Source: an uncultured Lachnospiraceae bacterium
GTDB lineage: Bacteria > Bacillota > Clostridia > Lachnospirales > Lachnospiraceae
Reading direction: 5' to 3'
Assembly: GCA_944383545.1 (NCBI GenBank)
Contig: CALWPY010000002.1
Location: 62,001-126,000, forward strand
Length of the DNA: 64,000 nucleotides
Of this stretch, positions 1 through 8,923 are shown piece by piece. Positions within the stretch are counted from its first letter, which is position 1. Every line of letters starts with the position of its first letter. The notes beneath the pieces are model-generated. The model saw only the letters and a list, made by a program, of their open reading frames with translations. It searched no databases and had not been told where the DNA came from. The position numbers and the translations under genes are program-made.

Positions 1-801
1 CTGTATATCTTCCACTCTGATATCAATATCTGAAGGCAGAAGAAGAACTTCATGAATACTTGAAGGGATTATATAAAGATTAGAATTTATTTTATTTGAA
101 AAGCCTTCCAGAACATTTTTATAAATAAGTACCGTAGCACCGTTAATTCCCTTTGTATTACTCATTACATAAAATGGGCTTTCAAACATACTTACCGTAC
201 CCGTAAGTTCATATATCACCTCATCCAGTTTTTTAATTACAACGGGAAATTTATCCATTGTATTTTTTAATGCAACTCTAAACATTTCATCCGTAGCAAG
301 TCCCCATTTTTCCTGTAACATGTTATGAACAAGTACGGAAGACATAGAGTCATGTCTTTGAAAACCCAGCCACCTGAAGGTAAGTGCCAAATCATTAAAC
401 ATAATATAAGGGCAATCTTCCAGAGTATCCTTATTCATCTCATAATTTACCAGGGCAAGATACAGCCTGTTTTCTATCTCTTCCGAATCAAAAAAGTCTG
501 TTACATCATCTTTTAAACCTGACACGACAGCCTTAAAATCCTCTGCCATTTTCAAAGATATATAATCGATATCCGGCTCTTCATTGCAAAATCCACCAAT
601 TTCACTTATTTCCTTCAAATATTTATCGACATACAAATTAGGTGCAAATATTATATTTCTAAGCTTTATACATATACCTGTATATTTCACACCATTATTT
701 TTTACAGTTTCAGTTATGGTTATTTTTTCAATATCATATCCTTCCAGATATTTAGTAATTCCGTCGGAAATCTCGTATAAAATTTTTTCTTTATTCATCA
801 T
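1..801 (-). CDS. DUF5688-like protein, 3' end cut by window edge
   Basis: An open frame of 267 codons runs from ATG at 801 to the window edge without a stop, so the C-terminus is missing. The protein starts MMNKEKILYEISDGITKYL and includes the stretch SSVLVHNMLQEKWGLATDEM, which matches my memory of DUF5688, a family common in Lachnospiraceae and of unknown function. No signal peptide or membrane segment is visible. An AGAGGTG ribosome binding site lies 6 to 12 bases upstream, and a second in-frame ATG follows directly at 798. A consensus promoter at 912-940 reads into it, so it is its own transcription unit. Family assignment is from sequence memory only; the role is unknown. Confidence 0.75.
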   Translation of the reverse strand, partial: MMNKEKILYEISDGITKYLEGYDIEKITITETVKNNGVKYTGICIKLRNIIFAPNLYVDKYLKEISEIGGFCNEEPDIDYISLKMAEDFKAVVSGLKDDVTDFFDSEEIENRLYLALVNYEMNKDTLEDCPYIMFNDLALTFRWLGFQRHDSMSSVLVHNMLQEKWGLATDEMFRVALKNTMDKFPVVIKKLDEVIYELTGTVSMFESPFYVMSNTKGINGATVLIYKNVLEGFSNKINSNLYIIPSSIHEVLLLPSDIDIRVEDIQ

Positions 802-911
802 AAACACCTCTTATTAAAAGTTAAACTGCCTTTTAGGTTGTAGTTATGGCGGCATTTATCTTATTTAAGATAAATGTTTATGAATGATAACGGCTTAAAA
901 CCGTGTTTAAA

Positions 912-940
912 ATAATAACCATTGATTTATTCTATGTCAA
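912..940 (-). promoter_or_regulatory. Sigma-A type promoter for the DUF5688 gene
   Basis: On the minus strand TTGACA (935-940) and TATTAT (912-917) are separated by 17 bases. Between promoter and gene lies a palindrome at 853-876 with 11-base arms around a 2-base loop, which would fold in the 5' UTR. Confidence 0.7.
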
Positions 941-994
941 TAGTTCCTGAAAAACGCAACAAATCACTGCGCAACAAAATTTTTACATAAAAAA

Positions 995-1034
995 AGTATT
1001 TGCCGTATGAAACTTAATTTCTCAGGCAAATACT
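995..1034 (-). terminator. Intrinsic terminator after hisC
   Basis: Ten-base arms AGTATTTGCC (995-1004) and GGCAAATACT (1025-1034) surround a 20-base loop. On the minus strand the stem is followed by a run of seven T, closing the operon that ends with hisC. Confidence 0.8.
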
Positions 1035-1098
1035 CTTTATTTTTCACTTATTTGATTTGTATTTTGTGTAACAACTATTTTTCTTTCTGCAAAATAAT

Positions 1099-2163
1099 TT
1101 AATTTAATGCATATCCGTTCAGATATTCTTTAAGAAATTCCAGAAATACTTTCATCTCATCATCTGTTCCAATTGTAACTCTCAGATAATTTTTGATTCT
1201 ATCAGATGAAAAATGTCTTACAAATATACGCTTCTCCCTTGCAGCCTTAAATATATCTTCAGCAGGAGCTTTTTCATGAGACATAAATACAAAATTTGCA
1301 GAAGACGGAAGCACCGTAAAACCTAATTTCTTTACCTCATCAGTAAACCATTCTCTGGTTATAACGACCTTTTTAACCGTTTCTTTAAAATACTCATCAT
1401 CAGCCAGACTTTCTGCCCCCAGAATTATTGAAGGCATATTCATTGTATAAGAATTAAATGAATACTTTATGTCGCTCAAATATTTTATAAGTTTCTCATT
1501 TCCTATGGCATAACCAATCCTTATACCTGCCATAGAACGTGATTTTGAAAAAGTCCTCACAACCAGAAGATTGTCATATTTTTCAATAAGAGGGAGAGCT
1601 GTCTCACCTCCAAAATCTACATACGCTTCATCAATAATCACAACACTTTTCGTGTTATTTTTTACGATTTCCTCTATAAAATCAAGCCCTTCTGAAATTC
1701 CGGTAGGTGCGTTTGGATTTGGAAATATAATTCCGCCGTTATCACATATATAATCCTCTTTTACAATCCTGAAATCAGAATTCACCGGCATCCTTTTAAA
1801 TGGAATTTTTAACATCTCTGCCCATACATCATAAAAGGAATATGTAATATCGGGGAAAAGTATCTCCTTTTCTGAATTAAAAAACGTAATAAAGGACATT
1901 GCGATTACATCATCCGAGCCGACACCCACAAAGACCTGCCCCGGCTTCACACAATGATACTCTGCTATGGCATTTACAAGAAGTGACGCAGCAGGGTCCG
2001 GATAGAGCCTCAGGCTTTTCATGTCAAGATTTTTTGCTAAGACCTTTGGTGAAGGCGGATACGGATTTTCATTGGTATTAAGTTTAATTACATCCTTAAC
2101 CTTTGGCTGTTCGCCCGGTACATAAGGTATTGTTTTTCTGATATTCTTTTCCCATTCTGACAT
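1099..2163 (-). CDS. hisC: Histidinol-phosphate aminotransferase
   Basis: A 354-residue class I/II PLP-dependent aminotransferase that should convert imidazole acetol phosphate plus glutamate to histidinol phosphate in histidine synthesis. The PLP-binding lysine sits in TFSKSRSMAGIRIGYAIG near residue 207, with NPNAPTG near 150 and VIIDEAYVDF near 175, as expected for HisC. Length is normal. The start at 2163 has only a weak purine-rich ribosome binding site. It is the last gene of the yqhQ-prmC-prfA run, not part of a his operon, and ends at the terminator at 995-1034. HisC-type enzymes also act on aromatic amino acids in some bacteria, so a side role in Phe/Tyr transamination is possible. 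Confidence 0.9.
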   Translation of the reverse strand: MSEWEKNIRKTIPYVPGEQPKVKDVIKLNTNENPYPPSPKVLAKNLDMKSLRLYPDPAASLLVNAIAEYHCVKPGQVFVGVGSDDVIAMSFITFFNSEKEILFPDITYSFYDVWAEMLKIPFKRMPVNSDFRIVKEDYICDNGGIIFPNPNAPTGISEGLDFIEEIVKNNTKSVVIIDEAYVDFGGETALPLIEKYDNLLVVRTFSKSRSMAGIRIGYAIGNEKLIKYLSDIKYSFNSYTMNMPSIILGAESLADDEYFKETVKKVVITREWFTDEVKKLGFTVLPSSANFVFMSHEKAPAEDIFKAAREKRIFVRHFSSDRIKNYLRVTIGTDDEMKVFLEFLKEYLNGYALN

Positions 2164-2206
2164 GGCATTTTTCTTCTTTCTGATTTTAATATATGTTGTT
2201 TGCAGA

Positions 2207-2641
2207 CTACTGTTTATTTCCTAAAGGCTTAATGAATACAAATACAAATGCTGCTATTGTGCATATCCAGCAAACCCAGAATCCAATCTGTGCATTAACA
2301 TTAACCGGGTCAGCCGCTATCTTTTCCATTGCACATGCTGCCGACCAAAGCAATGTTAAAAGAAGCATTCCTATAGCACCTATTATGGAAAGGCGCGGAT
2401 GTCCGGTAAACTGAAAAATTATATAAATTAATACCACCGCAAGTGTAATAATCAGAAATATCGGAAATAAATCCTCACCATCCGACTGCATATAATCCCT
2501 AAATGTAACAATTTCGGAAAATCCCATTGCACTTGCCTTCAAATAAGGCATAAACAATGTAAGGAAAAACAAAACTCCAATTATCAGTGACGCAACTTTA
2601 TTTACTGTTGCTGTCTTGTAAAGATTTACGCCTTTTGACAT
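2207..2641 (-). CDS. Small four-helix membrane protein of unknown function
   Basis: A 144-residue protein with four hydrophobic segments (about residues 15-35, 58-77, 83-104 and 120-140) and no recognised motif. The start is supported by AAGGAGG nine bases upstream. It sits between prfA (41 bases upstream) and hisC (43 bases downstream) in the same orientation, so co-transcription is likely. I do not recognise the family and infer only an inner-membrane location. Confidence 0.7.
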   Translation of the reverse strand: MSKGVNLYKTATVNKVASLIIGVLFFLTLFMPYLKASAMGFSEIVTFRDYMQSDGEDLFPIFLIITLAVVLIYIIFQFTGHPRLSIIGAIGMLLLTLLWSAACAMEKIAADPVNVNAQIGFWVCWICTIAAFVFVFIKPLGNKQ

Positions 2642-2681
2642 AATACATTACCTCCTTCATTTTTTACGATAGGATGATTTA

Positions 2682-3755
2682 TTATGCATCCTGCATCTTT
2701 GCCAGCTTAGCCGCCTGGTCTGCTGCCGTAAGACTGTCAATTATCTCCTGAATGTCTCCGTTCATAATCTGCTCTATCTTATAAAGTGTGAGCTTTATTC
2801 TGTGGTCAGTCACACGTCCCTGTGGGAAGTTATACGTCCTTATCTTCTCTGAACGGTCTCCTGTACCTATCTGGCTTCTTCTTGCTTCTGCCTCGGCATC
2901 ATGCTTTTTCTGACACTCTATATCATAGAGCTTGGCACGAAGAAGTGCAAATGCCTTAGCCTTGTTCTGAAGCTGTGACTTCTCAGTCTGACTGTATACC
3001 ACTATTCCAGATGGGAAATGAGTAAGTCTTACCGCTGAGTCAGTGGTATTTACACACTGTCCGCCGTTTCCTGATGCCCTCATGACATCTATTCTTATAT
3101 CCTTTTCATCTATTACAACGTCCACTTCCTCTGCCTCAGGCATAACTGCAACGGTAATGGTTGAGGTATGGATTCTTCCGCCTGATTCTGTTTCAGGCAC
3201 ACGCTGAACTCTGTGTACACCGCTTTCATATTTGAGTGCGGAATATGCGCCCTTTCCCGTTACCATAAATGAAACCGACTTCATACCGCCGATTCCGATT
3301 TCTTCCATTTCCATTGTCTCTACCTTCCACCTTCTGCTCTCGGCATAGTGTACATACATACGGTAGATTTCCGCTGCAAAAAGAGCGGCTTCGTCTCCGC
3401 CTGCACCGGCTCTTATTTCAACGATAACATTTTTATCATCATTAGGGTCCTTTGGAAGTAAAAGAATTTTTAATTCTCTCTCACAGGAAGCTTCCTTTTC
3501 TCTTGCCTCATTTAATTCCTCTTTCGCAAGCTCCCTCATCTCCTCATCGCTTTCTTCCTCAAGCATCTGGAGACTGTCCTCAATGGTCTGCTTCGCATCT
3601 TTATATTCAAGATACTTTTCAACTATAGGTGCAAGGTCACTCTGCTCTTTCATGAGCTTTTTAAATTTTTCCTGATTTGTTACTACATCAGGATTACTGA
3701 GTTCCTTTTGTATTTCTTCTAAACGTGTTATTAAATCATCTAACTTATCAAACAC
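2682..3755 (-). CDS. prfA: Peptide chain release factor 1
   Basis: RF1 recognises UAA and UAG and triggers peptidyl-tRNA hydrolysis. The 357-residue protein has the N-terminal helical domain, the codon-recognition PxT motif in [14 protein letters not shown], and the catalytic GGQ in [17 protein letters not shown] with the methylated glutamine at residue 233. The start is GTG with AAGGAGG eight bases upstream. prmC, which encodes the methyltransferase that modifies this glutamine, lies 15 bases upstream, so enzyme and substrate are made from one mRNA. Confidence 0.96.
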   Translation of the reverse strand: MFDKLDDLITRLEEIQKELSNPDVVTNQEKFKKLMKEQSDLAPIVEKYLEYKDAKQTIEDSLQMLEEESDEEMRELAKEELNEAREKEASCERELKILLLPKDPNDDKNVIVEIRAGAGGDEAALFAAEIYRMYVHYAESRRWKVETMEMEEIGIGGMKSVSFMVTGKGAYSALKYESGVHRVQRVPETESGGRIHTSTITVAVMPEAEEVDVVIDEKDIRIDVMRASGNGGQCVNTTDSAVRLTHFPSGIVVYSQTEKSQLQNKAKAFALLRAKLYDIECQKKHDAEAEARRSQIGTGDRSEKIRTYNFPQGRVTDHRIKLTLYKIEQIMNGDIQEIIDSLTAADQAAKLAKMQDA

Positions 3756-3770
3756 TGTAAAATCCTCCTT

Positions 3771-4631
3771 CTATATTTCCGCATAAACCAGTCTGTCAAG
3801 GTTGTTATAATCTTTAAACAACTCTATATTTTTAAAGCCCCCTTCATAAAGCAGCCCGCTTACAGAAGAAAACTGATTATATCCTGTTTCCAAAAAAAGC
3901 TTTCCTTTTTCATTGAGATATTTCTTTGCTTCCTTTGCCATTATTCTGTAAAAATAAAGTCCGTCCTCATGACCACAGAGTGCCGTATAAGGCTCAAACT
4001 CCCTTACCTCCTTCATAAGACCTTCTATTACCTCAGTCTCTATGTATGGAGGATTTGAAAGTATCATATCAAATTTTTTATCTTGAAGCCCGCAAAACAT
4101 ATCACTTTTTATAGTTTTACATCCTGCAGAAAGCTTCTCATTATTTTTTTCTGCAATATCAAGTGCTTTTTCTGATATATCAGTAAGAAGTACGGTGTCC
4201 TCAAAGCCCTCTTCTAACCTCTTTTTCCTGAAGCTTATTCCTATACAGCCGGAGCCCGTACACATATCAAGTACCGAAAGATTTCTCTTTTCCGCTCTAA
4301 GCAGCGCTGTTTCCACAAGAAGCTCCGTGTCCTGTCTGGGAATAAGCACATCGGGATTTACCAAAAACTCATACCCCATAAACTCCTGCACACCGGTAAT
4401 ATATTGAAGAGGATAATTTTCAGCCCTCTTATCAATATATTTAAAATAAAGCTCCTCTTTATCTTTTTCAAGTAAAGAGTCCATATTCATAATAAGTCCG
4501 GTAAAATCATATCCCGCAACATGCATCATAAGAAGCTTTGCATCATTATATGCATTTTCAATACCCGATGCTTCCAGTATCTCTTTTGCCCTGACAAGAC
4601 ATTCCTTTATCGTTTTATTTGCTGCTTCCAT
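3771..4631 (-). CDS. prmC: Release factor glutamine N5-methyltransferase
   Basis: A HemK/PrmC enzyme that uses SAM to methylate the GGQ glutamine of release factors. It has an N-terminal helical bundle, a SAM-binding motif LDMCTGSGCIGI, and the substrate-binding NPPY motif at residues 193-196. Two starts are possible. ATG at 4631 follows GGAGG by four bases and matches the family N-terminus. ATG at 4649 overlaps the stop of yqhQ (TAATG) and would add six residues by translational coupling. The 4631 start is preferred because of its ribosome binding site. prfA follows immediately. Confidence 0.93.
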   Translation of the reverse strand: MEAANKTIKECLVRAKEILEASGIENAYNDAKLLMMHVAGYDFTGLIMNMDSLLEKDKEELYFKYIDKRAENYPLQYITGVQEFMGYEFLVNPDVLIPRQDTELLVETALLRAEKRNLSVLDMCTGSGCIGISFRKKRLEEGFEDTVLLTDISEKALDIAEKNNEKLSAGCKTIKSDMFCGLQDKKFDMILSNPPYIETEVIEGLMKEVREFEPYTALCGHEDGLYFYRIMAKEAKKYLNEKGKLFLETGYNQFSSVSGLLYEGGFKNIELFKDYNNLDRLVYAEI

Positions 4632-4648
4632 GAGTCCTCCGTAAATCA

Positions 4649-5596
4649 TTACTTTTCAAAAGAGTTATTTCTCACACATTCAATATACTCATGCCAGTCA
4701 ATAACTCCTTCTACCGACTTAATTGCAACTTCTATCATATCCAAATCAGGCTCCTTTGTGGTTAGCTTCTGTACCCACATTCCCGGAACACTTAAGATAT
4801 ATGATAGCTTTGAATCACTTCTTCCTGCAAATCTTATAAACTCATAAGAAAGACCTGCAATTACAGGTACAAGAAGAAGCCTAGAAATAAGTCTCAGCCA
4901 GACTGTATCCGTATTTACAAATATAAAAACTATTATACTTATTATGACCACATAAAAAAGAAAACTGGTCCCGCATCTCTTATGATATCTGGTATGTTTT
5001 TTTACATTCTCAGGAGTAAGCTCCTCTCCTGCCTCCAGACAGTTTATCGTCTTATGCTCTGCACCGTGGTACATAAATGTCCTCTTTATATCCTTCATCA
5101 TGGAAATACATACAACGTAGATGATAAAAATAAGCAGTCTGAGAATACCCTCTATCAGATTTAAAATAATATTACTTTCTATATATTTTCCGAGAAATGT
5201 AACCAGATATGCAGGAAGCAGCATAAAAAGTCCTATGGCAATGACAAGTGAAATTACAACAGTGAAAATCATATATCCCGTATCGGAAGATTCCTTATCT
5301 TTATCCCTTTTGTCATCCTGTGCTTTGACTTTCTTTTCTTCAGGCTCGTCCTCCTCATAGAAATCTGCAGAATACATAAGAGTCTTCACACCGATAAATA
5401 GAGACTCAACAAAGTTCACAACTCCCCTTATTATAGGGACCCTGCAAATCTTATGCCTGTCTCCGAAAGACTTATAATTATTTACTTGAACTTCTATATC
5501 ATTGTCAGGTTTCCTCACGGCTATTGCATACTTATCAGGACCTTTCATCATAACACCCTCAATAACCGCCTGTCCGCCTATGTTATATTTTTTCAA
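4649..5596 (-). CDS. yqhQ: YqhQ-like DUF1385 membrane protein
   Basis: A member of the DUF1385/YqhQ family, conserved next to prfA-prmC and rpmE in many Firmicutes; its biochemical role is not established. The start is probably TTG at 5596, five bases after AAGAGGT, giving MKKYNIGGQAVIEGVMMKGP, the usual family N-terminus; an ATG further upstream at 5638 would add 14 residues with no ribosome binding site. Several hydrophobic segments lie in the second third (about residues 105-135, 145-170, 200-250), and the motif YHGAEHKTINCLE is the conserved family signature. It is the first gene of the prmC-prfA operon. Confidence 0.88.
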   Translation of the reverse strand: MKKYNIGGQAVIEGVMMKGPDKYAIAVRKPDNDIEVQVNNYKSFGDRHKICRVPIIRGVVNFVESLFIGVKTLMYSADFYEEDEPEEKKVKAQDDKRDKDKESSDTGYMIFTVVISLVIAIGLFMLLPAYLVTFLGKYIESNIILNLIEGILRLLIFIIYVVCISMMKDIKRTFMYHGAEHKTINCLEAGEELTPENVKKHTRYHKRCGTSFLFYVVIISIIVFIFVNTDTVWLRLISRLLLVPVIAGLSYEFIRFAGRSDSKLSYILSVPGMWVQKLTTKEPDLDMIEVAIKSVEGVIDWHEYIECVRNNSFEK

Positions 5597-5663
5597 ATCA
5601 AACCTCTTTTCTTGTATTAAACCGCTTCGCGATGGCACTGCACATGGCGGAAACAGAACAAAA

Positions 5664-5693
5664 ATAGGTTGAGAACAGACATTCCCAACCTAT
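5664..5693 (-). terminator. Terminator after rpmE
   Basis: ATAGGTTG (5664-5671) pairs with CAACCTAT (5686-5693), and the stem continues inward as GAA/TTC past one mismatch. On the minus strand the stem is followed by TTTTTG. It separates rpmE from yqhQ. Confidence 0.7.
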
Positions 5694-5713
5694 CTTTATT
5701 ATCCTTATATCTA

Positions 5714-5917
5714 TTACGCCTGTACTCCGTACTTTTTATTGAACTTGTCAATACGGCCACGTGCCTTTGCGGCTTTCTGCTGACCTGTGTAGAACGAATG
5801 ACACTTTGAACAGATTTCTACGTGGATATCTTCCTTTGTAGAGCCGGTAACAAATTCATTTCCACAGTTACAAACAACCTTTGTCTGATAATAATCCGGA
5901 TGTATTCCTGCTTTCAT
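5714..5917 (-). CDS. rpmE: 50S ribosomal protein L31
   Basis: A 67-residue L31 of the zinc-containing type: the pairs CNC (near residues 16-18) and CSKC (near 36-39) supply the four metal ligands. The chosen start is ATG at 5917, six bases after AGAGGTG; the GTG at 5926 lies inside that ribosome binding site and is unlikely to be used. The zinc form suggests that expression could be tied to zinc supply as in other Firmicutes, but no Zur site is evident. It follows rho, a conserved neighbourhood. Confidence 0.95.
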   Translation of the reverse strand: MKAGIHPDYYQTKVVCNCGNEFVTGSTKEDIHVEICSKCHSFYTGQQKAAKARGRIDKFNKKYGVQA

Positions 5918-6040
5918 TTTTTTCACCTCTTTAACTTCAAACTTATGAGAAAAGGCAGACTTAGCCTCATTTCTTCATATCACAACATTTGACATTGTAT
6001 CATAGCATATAATACATTTCAAGTAGTTTTTTATTGTTTT

Positions 6041-7420
6041 TTATCTTTTTGAAAATATTTTTCTGGCATATTCTATAAACTCATCATTATTCTTAGTTCT
6101 GTCGAAAAGTCTTATTACCTCTTCGGTAGCTTCATCTGCTTTAAGTCCTCTCAGAGCCCCGTGAATCAACTCCAGAATCTCCTGCTCGCTCTTTGTAAGA
6201 AGAAGGTCGTCCTTTCTGGTACCTGACTTTGCAATATCAATGGCAGGGAAAATCCTCTTTTCAGATAAATTTCTGTTTAAGACGAGCTCCATATTTCCTG
6301 TGCCTTTAAATTCCTCAAACACCACGTCGTCCATCCTGCTTCCTGTATCTACAAGTGCGGTGGCAAGAATTGTAAGGCTTCCGCCCTCGCGCATATTTCT
6401 CGCAGCACCGAAAAATTTCTTTGGCATATGGAGTGCCGCAGGGTCAAGTCCTCCCGAAAGCGTACGCCCGCTTGGCGGAACTGTAAGGTTATAAGCTCTT
6501 GCAAGTCTTGTAATACTGTCAATAAGTATTACAACATCATTTTTATCCTCAACCAGTCTCTTTGCACGCTCAATTACCATCTCAGAAACTCTCTTGTGGT
6601 GGTCAGGGAGCTCATCAAATGTAGAATAAATAACCTCAACATTCGGTCCTTCTATGGATTCCTTTATGTCCGTAACCTCCTCAGGTCTTTCATCTATTAA
6701 AAGTACCAGAAGATGCATGTCACGGTATGCCGTGCTGATTCTTTTTGCAATCTGTTTCAGGAGTGTTGTCTTTCCTGCCTTTGGCGGAGAAACTATCATT
6801 CCTCTCTGCCCTTTACCGATAGGTGAAAATAAATCTACTATTCTCAATGCCTTAGGAGCATTGTTATAATCAAGCTTTATTCTCTCATCAGGAAATATCG
6901 GGGTTAAATCCTCAAATGCTTTTCTCCTTACATTATGCGATGGCATTTTTCCGTTTATGGATTCTATATATAAAAGAGCACTGAACTTTTCACTCTGCTG
7001 TGTCTTTGTCCTTATCGGTCCTTTTATAATATCTCCGGTTTTAAGACCGAATCTCCTAATCTGCATAGGTGATATGTATATATCCCTCTCACCCGGCATA
7101 TAATTATCGCTTCTTATAAAGCCGTAACCATCCTGCATAACTTCGAGTATACCGTTTGCCATACTTCCGCTATCCAATGCCGGATTGTATTCCTGTCCGT
7201 CAAACACATACTGTTCAGGCTGTTTAGGCTTTGTTTCTCCTGAATTTTCCGGCTTTTCAACTGATTTTTCGACAGGTTTTTCAACAGGTTTTTTAATCAT
7301 CATGTCGACCTTCTCGAGAAGTTCGGCAAGCTCAGCTTTTTTCATGCCGGAAATATTCCTTATTCCTCTTTCTTTTGCAGTTTCTTTTAATTCAGCCAGT
7401 GTGGCCTTCTTATAGTCCAT
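6041..7420 (-). CDS. rho: Transcription termination factor Rho
   Basis: A hexameric RNA-dependent ATPase that terminates transcription. The 459-residue protein has the N-terminal Rho-N helix-extended-loop-helix segment (residues 1-40), a short Pro/Glu/Lys linker with repeated KPVEK units (about 45-65), the RNA-binding cold-shock-like domain (about 75-150), Walker A PPKAGKTTLLK and Walker B VVILIDSITR. The start is ATG at 7420, five bases after AAAGGGG; an ATG five codons upstream lacks a site. The linker repeats make this N-terminus shorter than the long insertions of some Actinobacteria. A weak 4-bp hairpin (5953-5967) after the stop is the only terminator candidate. Confidence 0.96.
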   Translation of the reverse strand: MDYKKATLAELKETAKERGIRNISGMKKAELAELLEKVDMMIKKPVEKPVEKSVEKPENSGETKPKQPEQYVFDGQEYNPALDSGSMANGILEVMQDGYGFIRSDNYMPGERDIYISPMQIRRFGLKTGDIIKGPIRTKTQQSEKFSALLYIESINGKMPSHNVRRKAFEDLTPIFPDERIKLDYNNAPKALRIVDLFSPIGKGQRGMIVSPPKAGKTTLLKQIAKRISTAYRDMHLLVLLIDERPEEVTDIKESIEGPNVEVIYSTFDELPDHHKRVSEMVIERAKRLVEDKNDVVILIDSITRLARAYNLTVPPSGRTLSGGLDPAALHMPKKFFGAARNMREGGSLTILATALVDTGSRMDDVVFEEFKGTGNMELVLNRNLSEKRIFPAIDIAKSGTRKDDLLLTKSEQEILELIHGALRGLKADEATEEVIRLFDRTKNNDEFIEYARKIFSKR

Positions 7421-7762
7421 ACTTTCCCCTTTCATAAATTAAACCGTGTGACTCATATTTACCAACAAACATACATCACACTTACACTATTTATATACAC
7501 GTTCTCATACACATACAATATCTGTATATGCATAACCAAATATAATTCTATTGATATTATCTATGGGTAATAATCCTAATCCTGACACATCCTGCAGAAT
7601 TAAACAGATGAACAGCGGATATTCTGCTTTAATTTTGACAACCTCATACTAGCACATAAATTCTAAAAGGTAAATAAAAATTTTAAAAATATTGCATTTT
7701 AATATGTTTTATCGTATTCTAATTAATATGATTATTTAGTACAAATGTTAAAAGAGGCTCAT
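7421..7762. promoter_or_regulatory. Divergent promoter region between rho and the DUF4364 gene
   Basis: No gene is visible in these 342 bases. For rho, TTGTAT (7512-7517) and TATAAA (7489-7494) on the minus strand are 17 bases apart. For the plus-strand gene, TTGCAT (7692-7697) and TATTCT (7715-7720) are also 17 bases apart. A 7-base inverted repeat GCAGAAT/ATTCTGC lies in the middle, around 7593-7619, and could be an operator or only a chance fold. Confidence 0.5.
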
Positions 7763-8281
7763 ATGGAAGGTTTATTTCTTTATAAATTAATAATACTTTA
7801 TATGCTGGACAGAACTGAATATACTCTTACAAATTCACAGCTCTGCAATTTTATTATTGATAAGGGGTATACTACTACATTCAATATTCATGAAGCAATC
7901 AGCGAGCTTATCGACAGTGGTTTCATATCCAAAAGCACAATAAGAGACACCACTCACTATCAGATAACGAGTCTGGGAGAGGAAGCCCTGTCATATTTTG
8001 AAAACCGTCTCCCTTATGCCATAAAACAGGATATTCTTGACTTTTTTAGCCAGGAAAAATTAAATCTTAAAAATGAGTCTGAAATCTATGCAGATTACTA
8101 CTTTAATGACAATCGTGAATACACTGTTGAGTGCGTCATAAAAGAAAGAAACGAAACGCTCATCGACCTTAAAATGAGCGTTCCGACCAAATCCCAGGCA
8201 GTCTCCATATGTGACAACTGGAGAGAAAAAAGTGCCGAGGTATATTCTTATCTTATAAATCATCTTCTTACGAATGAATAA
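7763..8281 (+). CDS. DUF4364 winged-helix-like protein
   Basis: A 172-residue protein resembling the DUF4364 family, which has a PadR/winged-helix-like N-terminal half (LYKLIILYMLDRTEYTLTN) and a mixed alpha/beta C-terminal half. The start at 7763 follows AAAGAGG by five bases; an ATG at 7745 overlaps nothing useful upstream. The fold suggests DNA binding, but no target is known to me. The last 14 bases overlap the 3' end of the convergent ysxC gene. It is one of only two plus-strand genes in the window. Confidence 0.8.
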   Translation: MEGLFLYKLIILYMLDRTEYTLTNSQLCNFIIDKGYTTTFNIHEAISELIDSGFISKSTIRDTTHYQITSLGEEALSYFENRLPYAIKQDILDFFSQEKLNLKNESEIYADYYFNDNREYTVECVIKERNETLIDLKMSVPTKSQAVSICDNWREKSAEVYSYLINHLLTNE

Positions 8282-8855
8282 TATTCTCTATTACATCCCA
8301 TATCTCATCCCTTCCCTGCTTTGTTTCGGCAGAAAACGGGATTACTATGCTGTCTCCTTTAAGATTCAGCTTTTCTTTTATTACTTTTATGTTTTTATCT
8401 TTCTGGCTTCTCTTTATTTTATCAAGCTTTGTCGCTATTATTATAGGCTTATAACCGTTTGACGTAATCCAGTCATACATGAGCACATCATTTTCAGACG
8501 GTGTATGCCTTATATCAATCAAAAGAAAAACTGCCGCAAGCATCTCTGATTTTTTAAGATAATTTTCTATCATCTTTCCCCATTTTGCTTTTATTTCCTG
8601 AGAAACCTTAGCATAACCGTATCCCGGCAAATCCACAAAATAAAGCTCTTTATTTATATTATAGAAATTTATTGTCTGTGTTTTTCCCGGCGAAGAAGAT
8701 GTTCTTGCAAGCGCCTTTCTGTTTAAAAGTCCGTTTATGAGAGAGGATTTTCCTACATTAGACTTTCCGGCAAATGCTATCTCAGGAAGTTCATTTACAG
8801 GAAGCTTACTTGTGATTCCGCATACGGTTTCAAGCTCCGCACTTTTTATTATCAT
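8268..8855 (-). CDS. ysxC: Ribosome biogenesis GTPase YsxC/EngB
   Basis: A 195-residue TRAFAC GTPase needed for large-subunit assembly. G1 GKSNVGKS (about residues 30-37), the G2 threonine region TINFYN, G3 DLPGYG and G4 TKLDK are all intact. Length is normal. In many Firmicutes this gene follows clpX and lon; here a terminator (8894-8919) separates it from clpX and no lon gene is present between them. Confidence 0.95.
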   Translation of the reverse strand: MIIKSAELETVCGITSKLPVNELPEIAFAGKSNVGKSSLINGLLNRKALARTSSSPGKTQTINFYNINKELYFVDLPGYGYAKVSQEIKAKWGKMIENYLKKSEMLAAVFLLIDIRHTPSENDVLMYDWITSNGYKPIIIATKLDKIKRSQKDKNIKVIKEKLNLKGDSIVIPFSAETKQGRDEIWDVIENIIHS

Positions 8856-8893
8856 AACTTTCTACCTTTACTGCTATTAGTTTTTTATTACAA

Positions 8894-8919
8894 AAAAGAC
8901 CGTATTTAAACGGTCTTTT
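8894..8919 (-). terminator. Terminator after clpX
   Basis: Ten-base arms AAAAGACCGT (8894-8903) and ACGGTCTTTT (8910-8919) around a 6-base loop give a compact hairpin with U-rich ends on both strands. Confidence 0.85.
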
Positions 8920-8923
8920 ATAT

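Noticed and set aside
5953..5967. AGGC/GCCT hairpin after rho as a terminator
   Set aside because: The stem is only four base pairs with a mixed tail; too weak to call.
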